Shown here piece by piece: positions 52,558 through 61,122 of a DNA stretch of 64,000 bases (its first letter is position 1; each line of letters starts with the position of its first letter). The position numbers were made by a program, and so were the translations under genes. The stretch covers positions 186,001 through 250,000 of the forward strand of contig CADBFZ010000003.1 of NCBI GenBank assembly GCA_902794095.1, in the 5' to 3' direction. The notes under the pieces are model-generated. The model did not search any database. It was not told where the DNA came from and saw nothing but the letters and a program-made list of their open reading frames with translations. This DNA is from an uncultured Lachnospiraceae bacterium (GTDB taxonomy: Bacteria > Bacillota > Clostridia > Lachnospirales > Lachnospiraceae).

Positions 52558-53961
52558 GTGCTGCCTGAAGTATTTAAACAGAATATGAAAGACCTTTTGG
52601 GAGATGAAAAATTTCATCTCTTCGAATCGTCGTTTTCGGAAGAGCCTGTTTCCGCCCTCAGAATTAATCCTTTGAAAAAGAAAACGGAGAGCTCCGCGGA
52701 TATCATATCCTTGATGAAGCTTGAGCAGATCCCTTATGAAGAGAGCGGATATTATTTTGACCCTGAACACGTGCCCGGAAGAAGACCTTTCCATGATGCG
52801 GGTGTTTATTATATCCAGGACCCCGGAGCAATGGTTCCCGGAGCGGTTTTAACTCAGAGCGAGTTCTTCCGCAGGATGAATGAATCCGAAAAGGGAATGA
52901 AGGCAATCGACCTTTGTGCTTCACCCGGTGGAAAATCCACCCAGATTGCACAGGCTATGGCGGGCAAAGGTATTCTTTTTACCAATGAAATAAATAAGGG
53001 AAGAGCCGATGTTCTCTCATGCAATATCGAGAGAATGGGAATTGAAAATGCCATCGTTTTAAACGAGAGCACGGATAAACTTGCGGATAGATTCGAAGGA
53101 TATTTTGATGCGGTGATAGTTGATGCACCCTGCTCCGGTGAGGGCATGTTCAGAAAAGACCCGGGTGCGATCGCTGAGTGGACTCCCGAAAGTGTGGGCG
53201 TCTGCGCAGAACGTCAGGCACAGATCCTGGAGAATGCATTCAGGATGTTAAGGCCCGGCGGAGTACTTGTTTATTCCACATGTACTTTCGAAAAGGAAGA
53301 AAACGAAGACAGAATTCAGGCTTTGATGGAAGCTCATCCCGAAATGAAGCTTGAAGATATTTCGTATATCAAGGAAAAGGCTGCGGGCTGCGCGGACGGA
53401 CTTGCTCCTTACGAAAAGAGCATAAGGCTGATGCCCGGAAGCTTTAAGGGTGAAGGCCAGTATGCCGCACTTTTATCCAAAGAGGGAGATTCGGAGAGCG
53501 CGCTTCCTTTCGGCGGATTTGAGATGAGTTCTAAGGTTAAGGACATGAAAGCTCTGGAAGCTTTTCTCAAAGCGGTTTTAAAAGAGGATGCTGCACGCAA
53601 GATACTTGATGCCAAAGACAGGTTCAGACTCTTCGGAGACAATCTCTACATAATGCCCGAAGATACCCCTTCATTATCGGGACTTAAGGTATTGAGATGC
53701 GGACTTTGCATCGGAACTTTTAAGAAGGACAGATTCGAGCCCGGACATGCGCTTGCACATACTCTGGGTAAGGATGACGTTAATCTCTTTATCGATACGG
53801 ATGAAAATACTGCGGAGAGCTTTGTTCGCGGAATGACTCTTGAAGGGGAAGGAAACGGCTGGTGCCTTGTGGGCGCATGCGGTTATTCCCTGGGCTGGGG
53901 TAAGGCATCCGGTGGCAAGGTAAAGAATCATTATCCTAAGGGATTGAGGATACAGGGATGA
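52558..53961 (+). CDS. RsmF/RsmB-type rRNA m5C methyltransferase
   Basis: The 467-residue protein has the SAM-binding CASPGGKST (about 120-128), the DAPCSGEGMF block with one catalytic Cys and STCTFEKEE with the second, the NOL1/NOP2/Sun pattern of RNA cytosine-5 methyltransferases. Residues after about 300 form the RsmF-type C-terminal RNA-binding part. It should methylate a 16S rRNA cytosine. GTG start with GAGGG about 10 bases upstream; the next gene overlaps by 4 bases. Confidence 0.92.
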   Translation: MLPEVFKQNMKDLLGDEKFHLFESSFSEEPVSALRINPLKKKTESSADIISLMKLEQIPYEESGYYFDPEHVPGRRPFHDAGVYYIQDPGAMVPGAVLTQSEFFRRMNESEKGMKAIDLCASPGGKSTQIAQAMAGKGILFTNEINKGRADVLSCNIERMGIENAIVLNESTDKLADRFEGYFDAVIVDAPCSGEGMFRKDPGAIAEWTPESVGVCAERQAQILENAFRMLRPGGVLVYSTCTFEKEENEDRIQALMEAHPEMKLEDISYIKEKAAGCADGLAPYEKSIRLMPGSFKGEGQYAALLSKEGDSESALPFGGFEMSSKVKDMKALEAFLKAVLKEDAARKILDAKDRFRLFGDNLYIMPEDTPSLSGLKVLRCGLCIGTFKKDRFEPGHALAHTLGKDDVNLFIDTDENTAESFVRGMTLEGEGNGWCLVGACGYSLGWGKASGGKVKNHYPKGLRIQG

Positions 53962-54620
53962 AACCTGACATCAAGATAATATTTGAAGATGCGCACAGCA
54001 TCGTCATATATAAACCTGCGGGTCTCAGTGTTCAGACGGCCAGAGCATCCGAAGAGGATGTCTGCAGTAAATTAAAGAATCACTTAAAGGGCGGATATCT
54101 GGGTGTGATCCACAGACTGGATCAGCCCGTAGAGGGACTCCTTGTTTTTGCAAAGGATAAAAAGACTGCGGCATCATTAACGGAGCAGCTTCAAAACGGA
54201 GGGCTTAAGAAGTCATATAAAGCTGTTGCACTGGGTGAGATCAAAGAGGCAAGAAGCGATGTCTGCCATATGAGAAAGAATGCCAATAATGAATGCGAGA
54301 TTGGGGAAGGCGAAGATTTCAAAAGAGCCGAGCTTAAGTATGAACCCGTAACTACAGCGCGGGGAACAACGCTTCTTAATGTGGAGATAGGAACGGGAAG
54401 ATTCCATCAGATCAGGGCACAGCTTTCACATCTGGGATTTCCACTTCTCGGAGATCTTAAATACGGAAGCGAAGAAAGCAAAAAATTATCTTCCGAAATG
54501 GGTATTAAGACTGTAGCGCTTTGTGCGGACAGATTGGAGTTTACAGATCCCTATACATCGGAAAAAAGAAGTTTCAAAACGCTTCCGCAAAACAAAGCAT
54601 TTGAAATTTATGATCTTTAA
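53958..54620 (+). CDS. RluA-family pseudouridine synthase
   Basis: The 220-residue protein has the RluA catalytic motif HRLDQPVEGL (about 53-62; the Asp forms the base adduct) and a C-terminal GRFHQIRAQLSHLG block. It converts a uridine of ribosomal RNA or tRNA to pseudouridine. No S4 domain is present. It overlaps both the m5C methyltransferase (4 bases) and the O-antigen-ligase-like gene (11 bases), placing two RNA-modification genes inside a chain of membrane glycan genes. Confidence 0.93.
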   Translation: MKPDIKIIFEDAHSIVIYKPAGLSVQTARASEEDVCSKLKNHLKGGYLGVIHRLDQPVEGLLVFAKDKKTAASLTEQLQNGGLKKSYKAVALGEIKEARSDVCHMRKNANNECEIGEGEDFKRAELKYEPVTTARGTTLLNVEIGTGRFHQIRAQLSHLGFPLLGDLKYGSEESKKLSSEMGIKTVALCADRLEFTDPYTSEKRSFKTLPQNKAFEIYDL

Positions 54621-56277
54621 GAAAATAGGACAGATAACAGGAATTGAAAGAGAGACAACAGATACGGGAGCAGCGGGCGTACTTAACTACGCAGCGGACA
54701 TTCTCCTGTATATTGCGGTCTCTTTTTATTTGCTTCTTACGGGAGTTTTGCTGCCACTCTACCTTCCGGGATACAGCAGACTTGGAAGCGAAAAGGGTTT
54801 GTTCTGGATAAAGAGCATTGATTATACGGTGAAGGTTTTGATCGTCGCCATATGCTTTTATCTGTTTTCTTTTATCGTAAGATTGTTTACCGATAAGAAG
54901 ACGCCAAGGAGTGTTAAGAATCTGTTCCCGAGGGGGCTACGGATTTATCCTTCGGATATTTGGGCGGGGCTTTTTTGCGTAAGCGTCTTTATCTCATACC
55001 TCATTTCATGCGACAGGCAGATTGCGCTGTTTGGTGAAAAGGGATGGTATCTGGGACTGTGTTCTTACTTTGCACTCGGCATCGGGGCCATGGTAACGGC
55101 CAGGCTGGGAAAGGCAAGGAATCTTTTTGTGATTACCCTTACCGTCACATCTTTTGTAGTTTGCCTTATCGGAATAGTTATGGACTGCTTCGGCGATGTA
55201 TTTCACATCGAGGGCTGGAGCGATTCCAGGATATCCACTGTGGGTAACATCAACTGGTTTTGCGGATATCTGATAACTGTCATCTTTATTGCGGTGGCTT
55301 ACTTTTACCTAAAAAAGACGGCGGATACCTCGAAGGATGTTTGGATCTGCGCGGCACTTCTCATATATATGATAGCTGCATTTTACATGCTCATTTCCCA
55401 GGGCTCCGCATCCGCATATCCCGCAACCTGCGCCGCGATACTTGCGCTTCTTGTCCTTGCCGGAAAAGAAACCGTTCCGCTTTTTAAGGTTTCGGTTATC
55501 CTAACGATAATTGCTTTTTCGAATTTGGTGCATGCTATGTTTATCGCAGCCGGCGGATACTTAAGGGGAAACGACATTGTCAGTGTGACTCTTGCAAAAG
55601 TTCCGGTAGCTCTGGCACTTTTTGCGGTATTCTTAATGCTAAGTGTCTGCCTGAATATGAAGATCAAAAAGGGCAGGGAAGAGATTCATATTAGTGTGGG
55701 GAAGATATTTGCATGTATCAGTGCGGTCTTATGCGTTTTATATTTTGTTTTCCTCATAATAAATACGAGGAGCACCTCGCATTTTCTCGGCGAAGGGATG
55801 TTTTATTTTAACAGCGAATGGGGAAGTGCAAGAGGAGCTACCATGAGCATCGGCTTCGATCTGTTTAGCGGGATGACTCCTTTGGAGAAATTGTTCGGAA
55901 AGGGTCCGGATAATTTCTATACTTTTCTGACGAGTGGAAGATTCCCGGTGACCGCCATGTTTTCCGATGATTATTTCGGAGGTGCAAGGCTTACAAATGC
56001 CCATTGCGAGCCTTTGACCATGCTTATAAACACAGGTATTGCGGGGACGGTTACGTTCTACGGACTGCTCCTTTATGTGATGATCCGGGGCTTTAGGAAG
56101 TGCGCGGGGTATGACGGAATGCGGAAAATAACCGCACTTGCTTGCTCTTTGAGCATTCTCGCGTATATAATCAATAATATTTTCAGTTTTCAGACAGCTG
56201 TTAACGTATCACAGCTTGCGCTTGCAGTCGCATTCGGAGCATGGTCTGTGATACCCGGTAAAGCGGAGAACGGATGA
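54610..56277 (+). CDS. O-antigen-ligase-like polymerase/ligase membrane protein
   Basis: The 555-residue protein has about twelve helices and a large outer loop between helices (about 405-480) with ARGATMSIGFDLFSG, GKGPDNFYTF and NAHCEPLTMLINTGI. These match the R-G, G-x-GP-x-x-F and N-x-x-H/E blocks of Wzy/WaaL-type ligases that join lipid-linked glycans to an acceptor. I place the start at ATG 54610, overlapping the RluA stop; an upstream in-frame start would extend into that gene without a hydrophobic stretch. It is the most direct hint that the chain serves a surface glycan. Confidence 0.83.
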   Translation: MIFKKIGQITGIERETTDTGAAGVLNYAADILLYIAVSFYLLLTGVLLPLYLPGYSRLGSEKGLFWIKSIDYTVKVLIVAICFYLFSFIVRLFTDKKTPRSVKNLFPRGLRIYPSDIWAGLFCVSVFISYLISCDRQIALFGEKGWYLGLCSYFALGIGAMVTARLGKARNLFVITLTVTSFVVCLIGIVMDCFGDVFHIEGWSDSRISTVGNINWFCGYLITVIFIAVAYFYLKKTADTSKDVWICAALLIYMIAAFYMLISQGSASAYPATCAAILALLVLAGKETVPLFKVSVILTIIAFSNLVHAMFIAAGGYLRGNDIVSVTLAKVPVALALFAVFLMLSVCLNMKIKKGREEIHISVGKIFACISAVLCVLYFVFLIINTRSTSHFLGEGMFYFNSEWGSARGATMSIGFDLFSGMTPLEKLFGKGPDNFYTFLTSGRFPVTAMFSDDYFGGARLTNAHCEPLTMLINTGIAGTVTFYGLLLYVMIRGFRKCAGYDGMRKITALACSLSILAYIINNIFSFQTAVNVSQLALAVAFGAWSVIPGKAENG

Positions 56278-57041
56278 ACGGATTAAAAGTAGTCAAGGTA
56301 GCGGAGCTTCGCAAAAAGCTCGCATCAATACCGGCCAAATTAATACTGACCATCGTCATCGTATGTGCTTTGTTTTGGAACACGGACCTTGGAATGACAG
56401 TTTCTCTTATGAAGGAGAAACCTTTTGACGTGGGATTTGAATTTCTGGTGATCTACGGCGTTCTTTCCTATCTCTATTTCTTCGTTAAGTTATTCCATAA
56501 CTATCTGATAGGAATACTGGTTGCTGCTGCAGCAGCTTACGCACTTTATTCGATGAGGGGAAACATTACGAAGGAGCAGGGCGATATCCTGGGATTAATA
56601 TTCCTGGCAGGCGGTCCCGTTCTGGATATATTCAGATTCATCAGATACAGGAACATGAAGCGTGAGGTTCTGGAGGAATCCGAGGAACTGAAAGATAAGA
56701 TCGATGACATATACGAGAATGTCCGCGGATATGACGAGGGGTATGACGACGGTTACGAGAGCGGATACTCCCGCGGAAGAAACGAAAAGATCGATTACTA
56801 TGAAAGAGAACGCATTGAGTCATCCCGCTACGATGACGAATATGATGATGAAGATTATATAGAGGAAAAAGAACGAATGCCGGAGCTTCCAACCGGTTTC
56901 TTTGAAGGATGCAAGACCCCCGAAGCTATCAAGAAAAGATACAGGGATCTGTGCAAGGTTTATCATCCGGATAACGGAAACGGCTCGGAAGCGATCTTTG
57001 CGGCCATATGCGAGGAGTATGACCGATTAATGGACGAATAA
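56274..57041 (+). CDS. Membrane-anchored J-domain protein
   Basis: The 255-residue protein has three or four N-terminal helices (about 17-115), then a charged and Tyr-rich cytoplasmic linker (about 125-200; repeats of GYD and SGY), and a C-terminal J-domain (about 210-255) with KKRYRDLCKVYHPDNG, whose HPD triad is the part that stimulates DnaK ATPase. The J-domain is at the very C-terminus with helix III as the last segment. It could recruit DnaK to the membrane glycan machinery. Its start overlaps the ligase-like gene by 4 bases. It ends the chain. Confidence 0.8.
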   Translation: MNGLKVVKVAELRKKLASIPAKLILTIVIVCALFWNTDLGMTVSLMKEKPFDVGFEFLVIYGVLSYLYFFVKLFHNYLIGILVAAAAAYALYSMRGNITKEQGDILGLIFLAGGPVLDIFRFIRYRNMKREVLEESEELKDKIDDIYENVRGYDEGYDDGYESGYSRGRNEKIDYYERERIESSRYDDEYDDEDYIEEKERMPELPTGFFEGCKTPEAIKKRYRDLCKVYHPDNGNGSEAIFAAICEEYDRLMDE

Positions 57042-57059
57042 CCGTATTTATGGTACATT
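57031..57059 (+). promoter_or_regulatory. metG promoter with extended -10
   Basis: TGGACG (57031-57036), 17-base spacer, TACATT (57054-57059), with TGG before the -10 box. CGTATTTATGGTA (57043-57055) is identical to the luxS promoter segment. The leader is about 35 bases, too short for a T-box or SAM riboswitch. Confidence 0.6.
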
Positions 57060-57099
57060 TAAACTTAATCATTTAGACACAACAAGGAGGGCGCTGATT

Positions 57100-58755
57100 A
57101 TGGAGAATAAGGGAAAATACTACATAACAACAGCCATTGCCTATACTTCGGGAAAGCCCCATATAGGAAATACATACGAGATAATTCTTGCGGATGCCAT
57201 CGCAAGATATAAGAGAGCCGACGGATATGATGTTCATTTCCAGACCGGTTCCGACGAGCACGGACAGAAGATCGAGACCAGAGCAATCGAGGCAGGATGC
57301 GATTCACCCAAGGAATTCGTAGACGGCGTTGCAGGCGAGATCAAGCGTATCTGGGACAGAATGAACACCTCATACGATCGTTTTATCAGAACCACCGACG
57401 ACGATCATGTAGAGCAGGTTCAGAAGATCTTCAAGAAGTTCTACGATCAGGGAGATATCTACAAGGGATCTTACAGCGGAAGCTATTGTACAGAGTGTGA
57501 AGCATTCTATACCGATTCACAGCTTAAGGACGGAAAGTGTCCCGAGTGTGGCGGCGATGTTCACTACGCTGAGGAGGAAGCATACTTCTTCAAGATGAGC
57601 AAGTATGCCGATAAGCTCATCGCATACATCAACGAGCACCCCGAGTTCATCCAGCCCGTAAGCCGTAAGAACGAGATGATGAACAACTTCCTACTTCCCG
57701 GACTTCAGGATCTTTGCGTATCCAGAACTTCGTTTAAGTGGGGAATCCCCGTAAGCTTTGACGATAAGCATGTCGTATACGTATGGCTCGATGCGCTTAC
57801 CAACTATATTACCGGTATCGGATTTGATGCTGACGGCAATTCTTCAGAAGAGTATAAGAAGAACTGGCCCGCAGATCTCCATCTTATCGGAAAAGACATC
57901 ATCAGATTCCATACTATCTATTGGCCTATTTTCCTCTTTGCTCTCGGAGAGCCTTTACCTAAGCAGGTATTCGGACATCCCTGGCTCCTTCAGGGCGGCG
58001 AGAAGATGAGTAAGTCCAAGGGCAACGTTATCTATGCAGATGACCTTGCTGACCTTTTCGGAGTTGATGCCGTAAGATATTTCGTAATTCATGAGATGCC
58101 TTATGAAAACGACGGTGTTATTACATGGGAGCTCATGGCAGAGAGATTCAATTCAGATCTAGCAAACACTCTCGGAAACCTCGTAAGCAGAACCATCGCA
58201 ATGGCTAACAAGTATTTCGGCGGTGTTGTTACCAACGAGTGGGCTGATGAGAAGATCGACGAAGATCTTAAGGCTGTCGTTACCGGAGCATATGCAGCAG
58301 CAGAGAGCAAGATGGAGTCTCTGAGAGTTGCGGATGCACTTTCCGAAGTATTCAACGTATTTAAGAGATGTAATAAATATATCGATGAGACCGAGCCCTG
58401 GGTTCTTGCAAAAGACGAATCCAAGAAGCCCCGTCTTGCTACCGTACTTTACAACCTTTGCGATTCGATCATGACCGGTGCATCACTTCTGTATCCCTTC
58501 ATGCCCGAAACCGCTGAGAAGATCGCTAAAGAGCTCAATGCTCCTCTCCGTGATTTTGCAGATCTCGGAAATACCGGTCTTTATGAGAGCGGAACCATGG
58601 TTGTTGAGAAGGCAGAGATCCTTTTCGTAAGAAAGGATGTTAACGAGGTTCTTGCACAGGCTGCGGAGATTACCGTTAAGCAGAAGGCAGAGTATGAAGC
58701 AGCTCAGGCTCTTGCCAAGGAAAATCTCGAAAAAGCAGGTATCACCAAGAAATAA
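57100..58755 (+). CDS. metG: Methionyl-tRNA synthetase
   Basis: The 551-residue enzyme has the HIGH-type motif KPHIGN (about 18-23), a zinc knuckle CTECEAFYTDSQ ... CPECGG (about 128-150) and KMSKSKGN (about 300-307). It charges tRNA-Met for translation. The C-terminal tRNA-binding (EMAP-like) domain present in many 640-690-residue homologues is absent: the chain ends after the anticodon-binding helices with a Lys/Ala-rich tail. Strong AAGGAGGG lies before the ATG. It has its own promoter. Confidence 0.97.
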   Translation: MENKGKYYITTAIAYTSGKPHIGNTYEIILADAIARYKRADGYDVHFQTGSDEHGQKIETRAIEAGCDSPKEFVDGVAGEIKRIWDRMNTSYDRFIRTTDDDHVEQVQKIFKKFYDQGDIYKGSYSGSYCTECEAFYTDSQLKDGKCPECGGDVHYAEEEAYFFKMSKYADKLIAYINEHPEFIQPVSRKNEMMNNFLLPGLQDLCVSRTSFKWGIPVSFDDKHVVYVWLDALTNYITGIGFDADGNSSEEYKKNWPADLHLIGKDIIRFHTIYWPIFLFALGEPLPKQVFGHPWLLQGGEKMSKSKGNVIYADDLADLFGVDAVRYFVIHEMPYENDGVITWELMAERFNSDLANTLGNLVSRTIAMANKYFGGVVTNEWADEKIDEDLKAVVTGAYAAAESKMESLRVADALSEVFNVFKRCNKYIDETEPWVLAKDESKKPRLATVLYNLCDSIMTGASLLYPFMPETAEKIAKELNAPLRDFADLGNTGLYESGTMVVEKAEILFVRKDVNEVLAQAAEITVKQKAEYEAAQALAKENLEKAGITKK

Positions 58756-58783
58756 ATCATTAAAGCGTATTGGGGGTACATGA

Positions 58784-59722
58784 ATGAAAAAAGAAGAGTT
58801 TTATTTTGATTCCAGAGACGGAAAATCAAGTATTCACGGTGTAAGATGGATGCCCGATAAGGGCGAAGTCGGTGCCAAGGGTATTATCCAGATCGTCCAC
58901 GGCATGGAAGAGTATGTTGGCAGATATGAGGATTTTGCCGAGTTTATGACTTCCAACGGTTTTATCGTAACCGGCGAGGACCATCTCGGACACGGCGGAA
59001 GCGTAGCGGAAGGCCAGACCAAGGGATACTTTTGCGAGCAGGATCCCGCTACCGTCATAGTAAGAGACGTACACAGGCTTAAGAAGATCACCCAGGAGAA
59101 GTTCCCGGGACTGCCTGTGATCATTCTGGGTCACAGTATGGGCTCTTTTATCACCAGAAACTATATTTATCGCTACGGAACCGGAATAAAGATGGCGATA
59201 ATCATGGGAACCGGTCACCCTGCCATGGGCGCAGTAAATGCAGGTGTGGCTCTCACCAAACTGACCGCACTCTTTAAGGGTCAGAAATGCATACCCGCGC
59301 TTGTTACCAAGATGAGCTTCGGAGGATATCTGAAGAAGATAGAAAATCCCAGAACTCCTTTTGACTGGCTCAGCGTAAACGAGAAGAATGTAGACGATTA
59401 TATCGCAGATCCCGATTGCGGATTTGGTTTTACCGCAAACGGCTATCTGGGAATGTTTGAGCTTATAAGACGTATGGAGCTGGATGTTAATGTGGATGCA
59501 GTTCCCAAGGATCTCCCTCTGTTTTTCGTAGCAGGACAGGACGATCCCGTCGGTGAGTACGGCGAGGGCGTAAAGGCCGCTGCGGAGACTTACAAGGCAG
59601 CAGGCGTAAGAGATGTAACCGTCAAACTCTATCCTGGAGACAGACATGAGATCCTCAATGAGGATAATAAACAAACCGTTAAAGAGGATATCCTTGAATG
59701 GATAACGGCAAGGCTTCATTAA
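58784..59722 (+). CDS. Alpha/beta hydrolase (monoacylglycerol lipase/lysophospholipase type)
   Basis: The 312-residue protein has the nucleophile elbow LGHSMGSF (about 114-121), an oxyanion-region GEDHLGHGGS, an Asp in VAGQDDPVGEYG, and a His near the end in PGDRHEIL, a complete serine-hydrolase triad. It resembles PldB/monoacylglycerol lipase proteins and probably hydrolyses lipid esters in the cytoplasm; no signal peptide is present. GGGGGTA precedes the ATG. It overlaps the GNAT gene by 25 bases. Confidence 0.9.
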   Translation: MKKEEFYFDSRDGKSSIHGVRWMPDKGEVGAKGIIQIVHGMEEYVGRYEDFAEFMTSNGFIVTGEDHLGHGGSVAEGQTKGYFCEQDPATVIVRDVHRLKKITQEKFPGLPVIILGHSMGSFITRNYIYRYGTGIKMAIIMGTGHPAMGAVNAGVALTKLTALFKGQKCIPALVTKMSFGGYLKKIENPRTPFDWLSVNEKNVDDYIADPDCGFGFTANGYLGMFELIRRMELDVNVDAVPKDLPLFFVAGQDDPVGEYGEGVKAAAETYKAAGVRDVTVKLYPGDRHEILNEDNKQTVKEDILEWITARLH

Positions 59723-60189
59723 TATCCCGAATCAGCTATGAATGGGCAGGACCCGAGGACTGGACCGAAGCAATGTCTTTAGTCTGGGCGACTTTCATGG
59801 AGTTTGAAGCCGAAGATTACGGTGAGGAAGGTGTCGGTCACTTTTTCGAATTCATAACGGACGATGACCTTCACAAGGCCTTTTTGAGAGGCGGTTATCC
59901 CGTATTGGTAGCCAAACTTGACGGTAAGATCGTGGGAGTGGGCTCCGTTCGAAGCGGAAACAGGTTATCCCTGCTGTTTGTGGACAAGGAATACCACAAG
60001 CTCGGAATAGGTACGCAGCTCATAGACAAGCTGTGCAAATATCTGCGTGATATATGTCACGAGAATTGTATGATGGTTAAAGCGGCTCCTTATGCCGTGG
60101 AATTTTACAAAAAGATCGGTTTTGTACCTCTTGAACCCGAAAGAAACATTCAGGGAATCAGGGTTACGACCATGGAACTGATCTTTTAG
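59698..60189 (+). CDS. GNAT-family N-acetyltransferase
   Basis: The 163-residue protein has the acetyl-CoA-binding motif LFVDKEYHKLGIGTQLIDKL (landmarks HKLGIG, QLI) at about 100-116 and a C-terminal YAVEFYKKIGFVPLEPE typical of GNATs. The acceptor is unknown. It starts within the hydrolase gene, so translation may be coupled, and DUF624 follows 11 bases later. Confidence 0.9.
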   Translation: MDNGKASLISRISYEWAGPEDWTEAMSLVWATFMEFEAEDYGEEGVGHFFEFITDDDLHKAFLRGGYPVLVAKLDGKIVGVGSVRSGNRLSLLFVDKEYHKLGIGTQLIDKLCKYLRDICHENCMMVKAAPYAVEFYKKIGFVPLEPERNIQGIRVTTMELIF

Positions 60190-60200
60190 AGAGGTATAAA

Positions 60201-60896
60201 GTGCATTTTCTTAATCCCGATTCAAAAATAATGGTCATATTGACCAAAGTAGCAGATCTGATGTGGCTCAATATCCTGACAATCATTATGTGTATTCCCG
60301 TGGTAACCGCAGGCGCTGCTCTTACTGCCAAGGACTATATGTGCTACAAGCTTGTCAAGAATGAAGAAGCCGGAATCACAAAGGGCTTTTTCCATTCTTT
60401 TAAACAGAATTTCAAACAGGCAACCATAATATGGATCATGATGCTGGTGGTTCTTGGTTTTGTGGTTGTTGATGTCTTATTTGCCATAGGTCTCGAAGGA
60501 TCCGGCATCAATGTTGTTCGTTCGATCATCTATGCGATCGCATTTTTCGTATATGTTGCATGCATCATGATCTTCCCGGTGCTCGCCAGATTCGACAACA
60601 ATGTGAAGGGAACCATCAAGAGCGGCCTTCATATGACCGTTGCGATCCTTCCCAGGGCAATTCTCATGGGTATTTTGTACATTGTACCAATTTACGTATT
60701 TTTTAAATGGTTTGCTCTGATCCCCATTGTCATCATGTTCGGCATCAGTGCTCCGGGATATGTCAGCGCACTGCTTTACAGAAAAGCTTTTGAACAGGTA
60801 GAAGCCAAGTTCTATGAGGAACACCCCGAACTTGCTCCCGAGACCGATCCCGTCGAGGAAGCAATGCAGGAAGCCATGAAAAGAGATACTAAATAA
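60201..60896 (+). CDS. DUF624 (YesL-like) membrane protein
   Basis: The 231 residues form about six helices. MHFLNPDSKIMVILTKVADLMWLN and CIPVVTAGAALTAKDYM are the DUF624 N-terminal landmarks (VADLMWLN, PVVTAG). Members (YesL) often lie beside sugar ABC transporter genes, as here, but their function is unknown. GTG start behind GAGGT. The orphan sugar ATPase gene follows after a 226-base regulatory gap. Confidence 0.85.
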   Translation: MHFLNPDSKIMVILTKVADLMWLNILTIIMCIPVVTAGAALTAKDYMCYKLVKNEEAGITKGFFHSFKQNFKQATIIWIMMLVVLGFVVVDVLFAIGLEGSGINVVRSIIYAIAFFVYVACIMIFPVLARFDNNVKGTIKSGLHMTVAILPRAILMGILYIVPIYVFFKWFALIPIVIMFGISAPGYVSALLYRKAFEQVEAKFYEEHPELAPETDPVEEAMQEAMKRDTK

Positions 60897-60902
60897 GGCT
60901 TC

Positions 60903-61018
60903 TTGACTACTGTCAAAACGACGAAACCCTCTGAGCAAGCCTTGGACAAAATGCCAATAGATTTACTATTTTTTTATTTTCCATGGCAAAATGCCCAAAC
61001 CTGTGACAAAAGTTTGTC
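60903..61018 (+). promoter_or_regulatory. Operator-like repeat cluster before orphan sugar ATPase
   Basis: Related elements lie upstream of the promoter: TTGAC-tact-GTCAA (60903-60916), GGACAAAATGCC (60944-60955), GGCAAAATGCC (60985-60995) and GACAAA-ag-TTTGTC (61005-61018). The CAAAA cores of the last three are exactly 40 and 20 bases apart. They look like binding sites for a dimeric regulator. Confidence 0.5.
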
Positions 61019-61030
61019 TATCTCGGTTAT

Positions 61031-61058
61031 TTGCAAGGGTTGTCGCGGATAGTATACT
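61031..61058 (+). promoter_or_regulatory. Promoter of orphan MsmK-like ATPase
   Basis: TTGCAA (61031-61036), 16-base spacer, TATACT (61053-61058). The leader to ATG 61123 is about 58 bases and ends with GAAAGGAG. Confidence 0.58.
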
Positions 61059-61122
61059 TCATACATGTATTGGGCGGCCAGATCCGTCTGTAATAGGTAT
61101 TCTGAAAGGAGTATTAAATAAT

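Noticed and set aside
57042..57099. Possible T-box or SAM riboswitch before metG
   Set aside because: Only 58 bases separate the genes, no stem-loops or T-box sequence are present, and a promoter lies in the gap.
58826..59719. Open frame of 297 codons on the - strand opposite the alpha/beta hydrolase
   Set aside because: It mirrors the hydrolase, which has a complete catalytic triad and good ribosome site; the antisense frame has no motif and arises from codon bias.
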